From JAHQVI01 sp963749875 (lineage in GTDB: Bacteria > Pseudomonadota > Alphaproteobacteria > Rhizobiales > Rhodomicrobiaceae), in assembly GCA_963749875.1 (NCBI GenBank), contig CAVVOX010000003.1:310001-374000 (forward strand): a stretch of DNA of 64,000 nt, read 5' to 3'. The notes under the pieces were generated by a model that saw nothing but the letters and a program-made list of their open reading frames with translations, did no database searches and was not told where the DNA came from. This document shows, in pieces, positions 1-8,873 of this stretch. The translations under genes and the position numbers were made by a program. Each line of letters starts with the position of its first letter. The first letter of the stretch is position 1.

Positions 1-195
1 CCCTCACCCGGCGCTTCGCGCCGCCCTCTCCCTCCAGGGGAAAGGGCAAGAACTGTGCAGCGAATTCCGTGATCGTCAGCGAACGAAGCGGATGCTGCCA
101 GGAAGCCTTCTCCCCAAAGGTGAACGCTTGTCGTTCACCGTAAAGGTTCGCGGCTGGGAGAGGGCAGAATGCGCAAGCATTCCGGGTGAAGGGGC
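1..195. repeat. MITE-like element with hairpin-containing inverted ends
   Basis: The left end reads CCCTCACCCGG (1-11), then a small hairpin (GGCGCTTCGCGCC), then GCCCTCTCCC (22-31). The right end mirrors this: GGGAGAGGGC (about 157-166), a hairpin (GAATGCGCAAGCATTC), then CCGGGTGAAGGG (about 182-193). A third hairpin lies inside (GGTGAACGCTTGTCGTTCACC minus one base, about 119-139). There is no plausible gene in it. It abuts the 3' end of murI and may extend left beyond the window. The CCCTCACC and CCCTCTCCC blocks recur at both ends of the DUF559 cassette near 52.5 kb. Confidence 0.6.
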
Positions 196-208
196 TCTCA
201 AGGGCACA

Positions 209-1033
209 CTAGCCGTATTGTTCTTCCTTGACCAGCGCCAGGCCATACTGCTCCAGCCGTGCGGCGAGGCCGGCAGACGGCACTTTGCCGGAGGTGAAAA
301 TCATCCGGCCCGGCTCGCGCGCGAAACCGACGCCGACCGCGAAGCCTCGTTCGGCGAGAATATTTGCCGTGTGGCGCGCGATTGCCGGAGCGGGGTCGAG
401 CCATGCGACGGGCCAGGGCGCAAGCCGGTCGAAGGCATCGCGCAGCAGCGGATAATGCGTACAGGCGAGCACCACCACATCGGTGCGGCGGCCCTCCGTT
501 TCAACGAAACTGGGCGCAATCTCCGTGCGGATCGCGGCGTCCGGCACCTCGCCGCCGGACATCGCCGCTTCCGCCAGCGCCGCCAGCCGCGCCGAACCGA
601 CAAGCTTGAAAGTGCGGCCCTGGCCGAATTCGGAGATAAGCGCGCGCGTATAGTCCCGTCGGATCGTTGCGGACGTGCCCAGCACCGAGACCAGACCGCT
701 CCGGCTCAGCAAGGCGGCAGGCTTGACGGCAGGCACCGTCCCGATGATCGGCTGCGCATAGGTGGCGCGCAGAGCCGGCAGGGCGATGGTCGAGGCGGTG
801 TTGCAGGCGATGACGATCGCGTCAGGCGCAAAGGCCGCGGCCGGCTGCCGCAAAACCTCGCAAACGCGCTCCGCAAGGTCTGCATCGCTGAGGGCCGCAT
901 AGGGGAAGCGGGCATCGTCGGCGAGATAAAGGATTGCGGCTTCTGGCGCGGCTTGGCGCAAGGCGCGCAGAACGGTCAGCCCGCCCAGGCCGGAATCGAA
1001 AATCAGAAGACGTGGCGGTCTCGTCTGCGCCAT
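209..1033 (-). CDS. murI: Glutamate racemase
   Basis: Cytoplasmic enzyme interconverting L- and D-glutamate, supplying D-Glu for peptidoglycan. The 274 aa length is normal for the family. Visible are the N-terminal FDSGLGGLTVL motif (Asp13), the first catalytic Cys in VIACNTAS (Cys77) and the second in LACTHYPLL (Cys191), so both acid/base cysteines are present. The reading frame stays open upstream to 1219, but the family begins at MAQTRPPRLL, so the ATG at 1033 is chosen; no strong Shine-Dalgarno precedes it. It lies 79 bp downstream of the DUF2259 gene on the same strand. The 3' end abuts the repeat at 1-195. Confidence 0.95.
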   Translation of the reverse strand: MAQTRPPRLLIFDSGLGGLTVLRALRQAAPEAAILYLADDARFPYAALSDADLAERVCEVLRQPAAAFAPDAIVIACNTASTIALPALRATYAQPIIGTVPAVKPAALLSRSGLVSVLGTSATIRRDYTRALISEFGQGRTFKLVGSARLAALAEAAMSGGEVPDAAIRTEIAPSFVETEGRRTDVVVLACTHYPLLRDAFDRLAPWPVAWLDPAPAIARHTANILAERGFAVGVGFAREPGRMIFTSGKVPSAGLAARLEQYGLALVKEEQYG

Positions 1034-1112
1034 GTTCGTTCGCCGGTGAAACGCCTCCGGCCGCAGTCGCGGACCGAAGACTTCATACCGATCAAATAGC
1101 CCACATTCGGGC

Positions 1113-1850
1113 TTACGGCAAACACCGCGTGACCGCCAGGAACCGGCTGTTCGGCCCTTCGAAGCCGACGGTCTGCACATGGAGCAGCACGGCCCAGCTC
1201 GTTTTGCCGCCGTCCTCATAGCTCAGAATATCGGCGATCGCATAGCCGAGCGTGCAGCCTCTGCTGGTCGGCACTTGGGTCTCGTCATGCAATGTGATGG
1301 GTTTTCCCCCCTCGGGTTCCATCATCAGGTTGAAGCCTTTGATCGGCCTGTCCGTATATTGGCCGCACTCGCCCGGATCGATCGGCTTCTCCGTCAGCCG
1401 AAAGACGATGGGCTCCCGCTTGGGCGGCGTGAACTGATGGGCTGCGTTGACCACAACGCGGCGCGGGTCGGCGCCGAGCTCGGCGCGCGGATTGCTGGCC
1501 AGCAGATCGCCCGCCCGCGAAATGCCGAATTTCCCCAGGATCGGCCTGGCCGCCGACAGGGCCTCTTTGCGCACGTTCGACAGCTTGGCCGTTTCATTGT
1601 CTTTCCGCTTGCGTATCGGGGTGCCTTCCAGCCATGTGTCGTCAGTTGCGTCGAGAATGAAGATCTCCGAATAGGGGAAGCCGGAGCCATCCTGAACGCC
1701 ATATTGCTCGAATGCGAAATAGCGTCCATCGGGCGAAAAGCCGATGATATTGCGGGAGGCGTAGTCGCCGGCACAGGCAATTGATTTGGCCAGCCCGGTA
1801 AAAAGTAGGAAACTAAGTCCGAATAGTCTGATTTGTCTGGTTCGGGTCAC
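1113..1850 (-). CDS. Secreted DUF2259 family protein
   Basis: 245 aa with an N-terminal hydrophobic signal segment (LFGLSFLLFTGLAKSIACAG), so probably periplasmic. The N-terminal part of the mature protein carries the family's FSPDGRYFAFEQYGVQDGSG signature, which resembles a single beta-propeller blade. No catalytic residues are known to me for DUF2259 and the function is unknown. The start is a GTG at 1850 preceded by GGAGG about eight bases upstream. It lies directly upstream of murI on the same strand and could be co-transcribed with it. Confidence 0.8.
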   Translation of the reverse strand: MTRTRQIRLFGLSFLLFTGLAKSIACAGDYASRNIIGFSPDGRYFAFEQYGVQDGSGFPYSEIFILDATDDTWLEGTPIRKRKDNETAKLSNVRKEALSAARPILGKFGISRAGDLLASNPRAELGADPRRVVVNAAHQFTPPKREPIVFRLTEKPIDPGECGQYTDRPIKGFNLMMEPEGGKPITLHDETQVPTSRGCTLGYAIADILSYEDGGKTSWAVLLHVQTVGFEGPNSRFLAVTRCLP

Positions 1851-1950
1851 GGATTTTTCCTCCGGAGGTCCTGGGGTGCGCGCTCACTTGATCTTTTATG
1901 ATCTCCAGATATAGGGAAGCCGGGCTGAACACTTTCGAAAAGGGTCATTC

Positions 1951-3333
1951 ATGCTCGCACGCGACGAGGAAACGGCCAACCGCCCCATCGAGAGCAAAGA
2001 CGAATTGGTGGCCTATCTGGAAGCGGGGTGCAAGCCCCGCGCGGATTGGCGGATCGGGACGGAACACGAGAAATTCGGTTTCCACAAAGCCGATCTGACG
2101 CCCGTCGCCTATGAAGGGCCCGCCGGTATTGCATCGCTTCTGACCGAGATGTGCACCCGTTTCGGCTGGGAGCCGGTCTATGAGGGCGACAAGGTCATCG
2201 CGCTCAAGGATCCCTGTTGCGAGGCGGGCGGGTCGGTGACGCTGGAGCCGGGCGGGCAGTTCGAGCTTTCCGGCGCGCCTTTGCAGACCATCCATGAGAC
2301 CTGCAACGAGGTGAATTCGCATTTGGAGCAGGTCCGTGAAGCGGGCGATGCGCTGGGCATCGGCATGCTCGGCCTCGGCTTCTCGCCGAAATGGACGATG
2401 GCGGAGACGCCGCGCATGCCAAAGGGCCGCTATAAGATCATGGCGGCCTATATGCCCAAGGTGGGCAAGCTCGGTCTCGACATGATGTTCCGCTCCTGCA
2501 CGGTGCAAGTCAATCTCGACTATGCCGACGAAGCGGACATGGTGCGCAAGCTGCGGGCGAGCTTGGCGCTCCAGCCGGTCGCCACCGCGCTTTTCGCCAA
2601 TTCGCCGTTCAAAGAGGGCAAGCCGAACGGTTTTCTCTCCTACCGGAGCGAGATCTGGCGCGACACCGACAACGCGCGCGCGGGCATGCTGCCATTCGCT
2701 TTTGAGCCAGGGATGGGTTTTGAGCGCTATGTCGACTATGCGCTCGATGTTCCCATGTATTTTGTCTATCGCCATGGCCGCTATTTCGATGCGGCCGGCG
2801 CCTCCTTCCGGGACTTTCTCGCGGGCAAGCTTGCGCAGCTGCCGGGCGAGCGCGCGACGCTGTCGGACTGGTCGGATCATCTGACCACGCTCTTCCCGGA
2901 GGTGCGGCTGAAGAAATTCCTCGAAATGCGCGGCGCCGATGGCGGCCCCTGGCGGCGGCTTTGTGCATTACCGGCATTATGGACCGGTCTGCTCTATGGC
3001 GATCCGAGCCTTGAGGCCGCTTGTGAGCTGGTGAAAGACTGGACCGGGGAGGAACGCCAAAACCTGCGGGATACAGTGCCTCGCCTCGGTCTCGATGCAC
3101 CGTTCCGCGGCGGCACCCTGCTTCCGATTGCGCGCGACGTTGTGCAAATCGCCAAGCAAGGCCTTCAGAATCGCGCACGCATCGGCAGCGGCGGCGATGA
3201 CGAGACGATCTTCCTCGAAAGCCTTGAGGAGATCGTCGGCAGCCAGAAAACACCCGCCGAAATGCTGCTCCGGAAATATGAGCAGGAATGGCGCGGCGAT
3301 ATCGACAAGATTTTCACGGCGGAGGCCTATTAA
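1951..3333 (+). CDS. gshA: Glutamate--cysteine ligase (plant/alphaproteobacterial type)
   Basis: First step of glutathione synthesis: ATP-dependent formation of gamma-glutamylcysteine in the cytoplasm. The 460 aa length fits the GCS2-like class found in plants and alphaproteobacteria rather than the E. coli class. The conserved stretches GTEHEKFGF (near residue 40) and LEPGGQFELSGAPL (near 100) belong to the active site of this class, and MFRSCTVQVNLDY (near 175) is also typical. The ATG follows AAAGGG. No second glutathione gene is adjacent. It converges tightly with the DUF937 gene, with four bases between the stop codons. Confidence 0.93.
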   Translation: MLARDEETANRPIESKDELVAYLEAGCKPRADWRIGTEHEKFGFHKADLTPVAYEGPAGIASLLTEMCTRFGWEPVYEGDKVIALKDPCCEAGGSVTLEPGGQFELSGAPLQTIHETCNEVNSHLEQVREAGDALGIGMLGLGFSPKWTMAETPRMPKGRYKIMAAYMPKVGKLGLDMMFRSCTVQVNLDYADEADMVRKLRASLALQPVATALFANSPFKEGKPNGFLSYRSEIWRDTDNARAGMLPFAFEPGMGFERYVDYALDVPMYFVYRHGRYFDAAGASFRDFLAGKLAQLPGERATLSDWSDHLTTLFPEVRLKKFLEMRGADGGPWRRLCALPALWTGLLYGDPSLEAACELVKDWTGEERQNLRDTVPRLGLDAPFRGGTLLPIARDVVQIAKQGLQNRARIGSGGDDETIFLESLEEIVGSQKTPAEMLLRKYEQEWRGDIDKIFTAEAY

Positions 3334-3337
3334 GGCC

Positions 3338-3952
3338 TCACGCCGCGCGCTTCGCCTCAGGACGCGCAAAGAGCGCCCCGAAGACGGCGGCAATTCCCGA
3401 GCGGCGCTCCGAATCGCCATCATCGGCCGCACTGCGCCGCCGCCGGATCTCCAGCGCCAGCGCCTTATAGGGATTCGCCGCCGCGACCGGATCGGCCCGG
3501 CCTCGCAGCAGGCTCACCAGAATCTCCTTGAGCGGCTGCCGCGTCTTCACCTCGATCGCGCCGAGCGCCATGATTGCGACATAGGGGAGCATCTTCTCCA
3601 GCAGATCCGGCGGCAGCGGCAGGACCTTGGCGCGATTGCCGATGATCTTCTGAAGATGCCTGGGGTTCGGGAAAAGCGTTGCCAGGGCTGCCCGCCCTTC
3701 GGCCTCGACCTGGGGATGACCGAAAATGCCCGGATCGGCCAGATAGCGGTCATATCTGCGCGCGCCGAGCATCTCGAGGAAATAGATCAGGCCTTGCACG
3801 CGCTCCGTGCGCCTGGAGACGCTCTTGGTGATGGGGGGCAGAAAATAGCGGACGACCTGGGCGGCGAGTTCGTCACTCATGCCGAAAGCCACTCCCAGAT
3901 TCGCGAACACCCGTCCCCCCTGGGCGCCTGCTATGCTGCGGAAAAGTCTCAT
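3338..3952 (-). CDS. DUF937 family protein
   Basis: 204 aa, taking the ATG at 3952 as start because the DUF937-like beginning MRLFRSIAGAQGG follows it; the frame is open further upstream. The first 60 residues resemble the DUF937 repeat (AQGG...ANLGVAFGMS). The middle holds helices rich in Leu and Pro (VLPLPPDLLEKMLPYVAIM) and the C-terminus is basic. There is no signal peptide. The molecular function is unknown. It converges with gshA, and the assignment rests on recognising the N-terminal repeat only. Confidence 0.65.
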   Translation of the reverse strand: MRLFRSIAGAQGGRVFANLGVAFGMSDELAAQVVRYFLPPITKSVSRRTERVQGLIYFLEMLGARRYDRYLADPGIFGHPQVEAEGRAALATLFPNPRHLQKIIGNRAKVLPLPPDLLEKMLPYVAIMALGAIEVKTRQPLKEILVSLLRGRADPVAAANPYKALALEIRRRRSAADDGDSERRSGIAAVFGALFARPEAKRAA

Positions 3953-4244
3953 CCGGTTTCTCTCGTAATGCCTCGATGTGAGGCGCGGCCGAGCGCGCCT
4001 CGAGGTTGAAAGCCACAACGCGGGACGCAGGAACCGAACGCAACTGAACTGATGAAAACGACTCGGGAGGAACGGCTTGCCGTCTACGCAAACGAAGATC
4101 GACCCGAATCACACATAAGGAATTGTAGAACAATTCGGCCTCAACCGAACGGGTCCCGCCGGGATTCCACAGCGTCAGGTGCCTAATGGACACGCGACTG
4201 TGGCCCATCAGATACAGCCATGCTGGTAGGGGCTAAGAAACGGC
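3953..4244. other. Intergenic region, no gene seen
   Basis: About 290 bases between two minus-strand genes. Presumably it holds the promoter of the DUF937 gene and the 3' end of the IalB transcript. No coding frame with protein-like composition, no strong terminator hairpin and no repeat was recognised. Confidence 0.4.
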
Positions 4245-4784
4245 TTAATTCAGCTCGCCCAATCCGTCCGCGAAGCCGCCGAGCGAAATCGGTACGCCGA
4301 TACCGAATTCAGGCGTCTGAAAAATAATGAAAACCGCGCTTGAGCCGGTCTTCATTTTCTCGATCAGATCGTCATTGGCCACGACTTCGGCGACGCATCC
4401 GACCGGGCCGCATTTCAGGAAAGGGGCATGACCCACATCGGCATTGTCGATCTTGAGCCCCAATCCGGTGGGCAGCAGAACGCCGAGCGGGGCGACGACG
4501 CGTAAGATCCGCGTCTTGCCGTCGAAGGAGCGCAGGAAGATGACGGTCAGCGAGACATTCGGCCGGTCCTCGGCCTTCACGCTTTGCACGAGCGCGCATT
4601 TTTCCACGCGGGCGCCGGGCGGCTTGCCGCAGCGCAATTGCCATGCTCCGTGCGTCGCTTTGATTTGGCTGGAGCTAAGGTCGGGGCCTGCGCCTTGTGC
4701 GAAAGCCGAGGAACACATTGCCAGGAGAACCGCGCAAATCCCTATGACCCGTCTATATGCAACCACGCTGTGTTCTCTCCGCAA
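4245..4784 (-). CDS. Invasion-associated locus B (IalB) family protein
   Basis: 179 aa with a cleavable signal peptide (VIGICAVLLAMCSSAFAQG, cleavage likely after AFA), so periplasmic. The mature part matches the IalB pattern: WQLRCGKPP near residue 50, paired cysteines (RCGK, EKCALVQ) and the C-terminal pair FLKCGPVGCVAEV near 125-137. IalB proteins are widespread in Rhizobiales. They were named from Bartonella invasion, but their biochemical role is not established. It is divergent from the cox operon, about 310 bp away. Confidence 0.8.
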   Translation of the reverse strand: MRREHSVVAYRRVIGICAVLLAMCSSAFAQGAGPDLSSSQIKATHGAWQLRCGKPPGARVEKCALVQSVKAEDRPNVSLTVIFLRSFDGKTRILRVVAPLGVLLPTGLGLKIDNADVGHAPFLKCGPVGCVAEVVANDDLIEKMKTGSSAVFIIFQTPEFGIGVPISLGGFADGLGELN

Positions 4785-5097
4785 TCCCGGCTTCGTTCGA
4801 TCCGCCTCGTAAGCCTCCGCTTAAACATGGCGTGCCGCCAGGTCAATAGGGTGGCGCGTTCCTCGCATCTCGGCCAGGAGCATGGTCAAAGTGAGGCGGC
4901 GGCAATAGCGGACGCCGTCTTCGGGGCGGTTGCGCGAAAATATGTCGCGAAGATCAGGCTGACCTTTATGGCTAACATTGTTGTACACGTGGTTAGAGCG
5001 GTTTATGAGGGTCTGGCGCAAGTTGGGTTTGCCTGAGCATTGAGTTCTCATCTGGGCCTCTGGCTGCCAACAAGAAAAGCCTACGAAGGAATAAGCG
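4785..5097. promoter_or_regulatory. Divergent leader region of the cox operon
   Basis: 313 bases between IalB (-) and ctaC (+), so it must hold the cox operon promoter. No FNR/FixK-type palindrome or strong sigma-70 hexamers could be identified by eye. Nothing coding is seen. Confidence 0.4.
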
Positions 5098-5991
5098 ATG
5101 CTACCAAGCTCAACCAGATTGGGTTCCAGAATTGCTGCCGGGTTCGGCGCCCTGACGCTGTCCGCCGGCGCAGCGCTTGCCGCGGAGGGGCGCGCGGAGG
5201 ACTGGCAGCTCGGCTTTCAGCCTGCGGCGACGGCGATCGCCGAGCAGATGCATGAATTTCATAATCTGCTCCTGGTTATCATCATCCCGATCACGCTGTT
5301 CGTCCTCGGACTGCTGCTATGGGTGATGCTGCGCTATAACGCCAAGGCCAATCCTGAGCCGTCCAAAACGTCCCACAATACCACGATTGAGATCGTCTGG
5401 ACCGTCGTTCCGGTCCTTATCCTGCTTGTCATCGCCATCCCGTCATTCCGTTTGCTCTTTGCGCAATATGATGTGCCCAAGGCGGACGTGACGATCAAGG
5501 CCACGGGACATCAATGGTATTGGAGCTACAGCTATCCCGACCAAGGCGGGTTCTCATTCGACTCGCTCCTGGTCGAAGAGCCGGATCTGAAGCCAGGCCA
5601 GCCCTATCTGCTGGCCGTTGACAATGAAGTGGTGGTCCCTGTTAACAAGGTCGTGCACGTTCTGATAACCTCGGCCGATGTCATTCACGACTGGGCGGTC
5701 CCCTCGTTCGGCATCAAGGTCGACGCCGTCCAGGGGCGCAATGCCCTTGCCTGGTTCAAGGCTGAGCGCCCAGGGGTCTATTACGGCCAATGCTCCGAGC
5801 TGTGCGGCGCGCGCCACGCCTTCATGCCGATCACCGTGCGCGTGGTAACGGACGAAGAATTTGCCGCCTGGGTAACAAAGGCCCAAGGGCAATATGCGTC
5901 GACCATGCCGAAGCCGGCTGAGCTGGCAAAGGCCGAGAGCCGGGACCGATCCGTTCATGAGCAGGATGTTGCGTCCGCTGAGAGACGATAA
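5098..5991 (+). CDS. ctaC: Cytochrome c oxidase subunit II (aa3 type)
   Basis: Carries the CuA centre that accepts electrons from cytochrome c and passes them to heme a in subunit I. 297 aa: signal peptide (about 1-30, ending AALAAEG), TM1 (LLLVIIIPITLFVLGLLLWV, near 58-77), TM2 (IVWTVVPVLILLVIAIPSF, near 99-117), then a periplasmic cupredoxin domain. CuA ligands are visible: His in ADVIHDWAVPS and the C-x3-C-x3-H-x2-M set in QCSELCGARHAFM. The aromatic patch HQWYWSYSYPD is intact. First gene of the cox operon. Confidence 0.97.
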   Translation: MLPSSTRLGSRIAAGFGALTLSAGAALAAEGRAEDWQLGFQPAATAIAEQMHEFHNLLLVIIIPITLFVLGLLLWVMLRYNAKANPEPSKTSHNTTIEIVWTVVPVLILLVIAIPSFRLLFAQYDVPKADVTIKATGHQWYWSYSYPDQGGFSFDSLLVEEPDLKPGQPYLLAVDNEVVVPVNKVVHVLITSADVIHDWAVPSFGIKVDAVQGRNALAWFKAERPGVYYGQCSELCGARHAFMPITVRVVTDEEFAAWVTKAQGQYASTMPKPAELAKAESRDRSVHEQDVASAERR

Positions 5992-6050
5992 TCGAGATCT
6001 GGCGCTGGCCGTTTGCGGCGAAAGCATGCCGGAAGATGAAGGAAGCGAAA

Positions 6051-7652
6051 ATGGCGACAAAAGCTGAAAGTGGCTATCACGACGACCACAAGCCGGGCTT
6101 TGTGAGGCGCTGGTTTTTCTCCACCAATCACAAAGACATCGGAACGCTCTATCTGATCTTTGCGATCGTGGCCGGGCTGATCGGCGCCGCTCTGTCGGTT
6201 GGCATGCGCATGGAGCTGCAAGAGCCGGGACTGCAGATTTTCGGCGACCCGCATACCTACAACGTGTTCGTGACGGCTCATGGCCTGATCATGATCTTCT
6301 TCATGGTCATGCCGGCAATGATCGGCGGCTTCGGCAATTGGTTCGTGCCGCTCATGATCGGGGCGCCGGACATGGCCTTCCCACGCATGAACAACATTTC
6401 CTTCTGGCTGCTTCCGGCGTCTTTCACGCTTCTTCTTTTGTCGCTCTTCGTCGAAGGTGATTCGGGCGGATTGGGCGTGGGTGGCGGGTGGACGCTCTAT
6501 GCGCCGCTCTCGACCACGGGCAGTCCCGGCCCGGCAATGGATTTCGCCATTCTGTCGATCCACCTTGCCGGCGCATCGTCCATCCTCGGCGCGATCAATT
6601 TCATCACCACCATTTTCAATATGCGCGCGCCGGGCATGACGCTGCATAAGATGCCGCTCTTCGTCTGGTCGATCCTCGTCACGGCTTTTCTGCTGCTGCT
6701 GTCGCTGCCCGTTCTGGCCGGCGCCATCACCATGCTGCTGACGGACCGGAATTTCGGCACCACCTTCTTCGAAGCCGCTGGCGGCGGCGATCCGCTTCTG
6801 TTCCAGCACCTGTTCTGGTTTTTCGGCCATCCGGAGGTCTACATCCTGATCCTTCCCGGTTTCGGCATGATCAGCCAGGTCATCTCCACCTTCTCGCGCA
6901 AGCCCATCTTCGGCTATCTCGGCATGGCCTATGCCATGGTGGCGATCGGCGTGATCGGCTTCATCGTCTGGGCGCATCACATGTATGCGGCCGGCATCAG
7001 CGTTGATACGCAGGCCTATTTCGTGTTCGCGACGATGGTGATTGCCGTCCCGACCGGCATCAAGATCTTTTCCTGGATCGCCACGATGTGGGGTGGCTCG
7101 ATCGAGTTCAAGACGCCGATGCTCTGGGCGATCGGTTTTATCTTCCTGTTCACCATCGGCGGCGTGACCGGCGTCGTGCTGGCCAATGCAGGGATCGACC
7201 GGGCATTCCACGACACCTATTACGTGGTCGCGCATTTCCACTATGTGCTCTCGCTCGGCGCGGTGTTCGCCATCTTCGCGGGCTGGTATTACTGGTTCCC
7301 GAAAATGACCGGCTATACCTATTCGGAGTTTCTCGGAAAGCTGCATTTCTGGGGCACGTTCATCGGCGTCAACCTGATCTTCTTCCCGCAGCATTTCCTG
7401 GGGCTGGCCGGCATGCCGCGCCGCTATGCGGATTATCCGGTCGAGTTCTCTGGCTGGAACTTCGTGTCTTCGATCGGCGCTTATATTTCGGCTTTCAGTG
7501 TCCTCATCTTCCTGTTCGCCATGGTTCAGGCCTTTATGCGGCGTGAAAAAGCTGCGGCGAATCCGTGGGGGCCGGCCGCGACGACGCTGGAGTGGACCGT
7601 GTCCTCGCCGCCGCCGTTCCATGCCTTCGAAGAGCTGCCGCAGATAAAATAG
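6051..7652 (+). CDS. ctaD: Cytochrome c oxidase subunit I (aa3 type)
   Basis: Catalytic subunit binding heme a, heme a3 and CuB; reduces oxygen and pumps protons. 533 aa with 12 predicted TM helices. Visible are the heme a region in TAHGLIMIFFMVMP, WFFGHPEVYILILPGFG (CuB His-Tyr pair and the D-channel Glu) and WAHHMYAAG (the two further CuB His). HDTYYVVAHFHYVLSLG carries the heme a3 and heme a His. The ATG at 6051 is preferred over 6036 because AAGGA lies seven bases upstream; the earlier ATG would add five residues. It is followed by a terminator-like hairpin before ctaB. Confidence 0.97.
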   Translation: MATKAESGYHDDHKPGFVRRWFFSTNHKDIGTLYLIFAIVAGLIGAALSVGMRMELQEPGLQIFGDPHTYNVFVTAHGLIMIFFMVMPAMIGGFGNWFVPLMIGAPDMAFPRMNNISFWLLPASFTLLLLSLFVEGDSGGLGVGGGWTLYAPLSTTGSPGPAMDFAILSIHLAGASSILGAINFITTIFNMRAPGMTLHKMPLFVWSILVTAFLLLLSLPVLAGAITMLLTDRNFGTTFFEAAGGGDPLLFQHLFWFFGHPEVYILILPGFGMISQVISTFSRKPIFGYLGMAYAMVAIGVIGFIVWAHHMYAAGISVDTQAYFVFATMVIAVPTGIKIFSWIATMWGGSIEFKTPMLWAIGFIFLFTIGGVTGVVLANAGIDRAFHDTYYVVAHFHYVLSLGAVFAIFAGWYYWFPKMTGYTYSEFLGKLHFWGTFIGVNLIFFPQHFLGLAGMPRRYADYPVEFSGWNFVSSIGAYISAFSVLIFLFAMVQAFMRREKAAANPWGPAATTLEWTVSSPPPFHAFEELPQIK

Positions 7653-7660
7653 GCAACCGG

Positions 7661-7692
7661 CCCGGCGGTCCCTTTGATCGCCGGGTTTTCTT
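7661..7692 (+). terminator. Intra-operon terminator or attenuator after ctaD
   Basis: Perfect 7-bp stem CCCGGCG / CGCCGGG (7661-7667 and 7679-7685), 11-base loop, then TTTTCTT. It lies nine bases after the ctaD stop and 75 bases before ctaB, so it would lower expression of the assembly genes relative to the subunit genes. Confidence 0.6.
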
Positions 7693-7766
7693 CAAGCTTA
7701 ACCTTGGGCGGCCGTTTCGTGCTTAGCGAAGGGCCGCTCATCGATCATTGTCGAAGATCGCGATCG

Positions 7767-8699
7767 ATGACCGACATCAGCACGAGCCGGACGGACGGAC
7801 TGACAGCCAGCGCCGCAGTGCATGGCGCGCTGCGCGATTATCTCCTGCTGCTCAAGCCCCGGGTCATGTCCCTGGCGGTTTTCACGGCGCTGGCTGGCCT
7901 CGTTGCCGCGCCGGGTGAGATTCACCCGCTGATGGGGTTTGTCGCACTGGTCTTCATTGCCCTCGGCGCGGGCGCGGCGGGTGCGCTCAATATGTGGTAC
8001 GACGCCGATATCGACGGGGTGATGAGCCGGACCGCGATGCGGCCGATCCCGCGCAATCGTGTGCCCCCGGATGAAGCCTTGACGCTCGGGCTCGTCCTGG
8101 CGGGCGGATCGGTTTTCTGCCTGGGCGTGCTGATCAACTGGGTGGCGGCAGGGCTGCTCGCCTTCACCATCGCCTATTATTTCGTCATATACACGATGTG
8201 GCTGAAGCGCAGAACGCCGCAAAACATCGTGATTGGCGGCGCGGCGGGCGCGTTCCCGCCAATGATCGGCTGGGCCGCTGCAACGGGCACGGTTTCCCTC
8301 GACAGTATCCTGCTTTTCGCGATCATCTTCCTTTGGACGCCGGCGCATTTCTGGGCGCTCGCGCTCAATCGCTCGCGCGACTATGAGCGGGCCGGCGTGC
8401 CGATGCTTCCCGTCGTCGCCGGCAAGGACGCCACGCGCACGCAGATCCTGATCTATAGCGTCTTGACCGCGCTCGCCGGCATCGCTCCTGCCATCACGGG
8501 GCTCGGCGGCAAGCTTTACCTGGTGACCTCAGCCCTGACCGGCGCGGCGTTCGTCGCCCTCGCGCTAAGCGTCTATATCCGCCGCGAAGGCCATGCGTCG
8601 GACAAAGCGGCACGGTCGCTCTTCACCTATTCGATCTTCTACCTTTTCATGCTGTTTGCGATCCTGCTGGCCGAGCACGCATTGGGGCTGGTCTCATGA
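7767..8699 (+). CDS. ctaB: Protoheme IX farnesyltransferase (heme O synthase)
   Basis: UbiA-family integral membrane prenyltransferase that adds farnesyl to heme b, giving heme O for heme A synthesis. 310 aa from the ATG at 7767; the frame is open back to 7674, but the extra residues are not family-like. The first Asp-rich motif is MWYDADIDGVMSRTAMRPIP and the second is NRSRDYERAGVPMLPVVAG. Around eight to nine hydrophobic segments are seen (for example LLAFTIAYYFVIYTMWLK). Its stop overlaps the start of coxF in an ATGA, so the two are translationally coupled. Confidence 0.95.
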   Translation: MTDISTSRTDGLTASAAVHGALRDYLLLLKPRVMSLAVFTALAGLVAAPGEIHPLMGFVALVFIALGAGAAGALNMWYDADIDGVMSRTAMRPIPRNRVPPDEALTLGLVLAGGSVFCLGVLINWVAAGLLAFTIAYYFVIYTMWLKRRTPQNIVIGGAAGAFPPMIGWAAATGTVSLDSILLFAIIFLWTPAHFWALALNRSRDYERAGVPMLPVVAGKDATRTQILIYSVLTALAGIAPAITGLGGKLYLVTSALTGAAFVALALSVYIRREGHASDKAARSLFTYSIFYLFMLFAILLAEHALGLVS

Positions 8700-8863
8700 C
8701 GGAAAACAGCGACACCCACGGCGTCGTTCTGACCGCTGAGGAAAAACGCCGCCGGCGGATTCGCTCATTGGTCATTGCATTGAGCCTCGGCGCGATCGCC
8801 ATTCTGTTCTTTCTTGTGACGATCATTCGCCTTGGCAGCAATGTCGCAAACCGGCCGCTTTAG
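8696..8863 (+). CDS. coxF: Small single-TM CoxF-like protein
   Basis: 55 aa, beginning MTENSDTHGVVLTAEEKRRR, then a basic stretch and one TM helix (LVIALSLGAIAILFFLVTII), ending SNVANRPL. It sits exactly where alphaproteobacterial cox operons encode a tiny membrane protein annotated CoxF/CtaF between ctaB and ctaG, and has the expected N-in topology with positive residues before the helix. The start overlaps the ctaB stop by four bases. The role in oxidase assembly is assumed from position. Confidence 0.85.
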   Translation: MTENSDTHGVVLTAEEKRRRRIRSLVIALSLGAIAILFFLVTIIRLGSNVANRPL

Positions 8864-8873
8864 GGAGCGCTTG

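Noticed and set aside
5955..7622. 555-codon minus-strand frame opposite ctaD
   Set aside because: Antisense shadow of a strongly conserved gene; the residues are a random charged mix.
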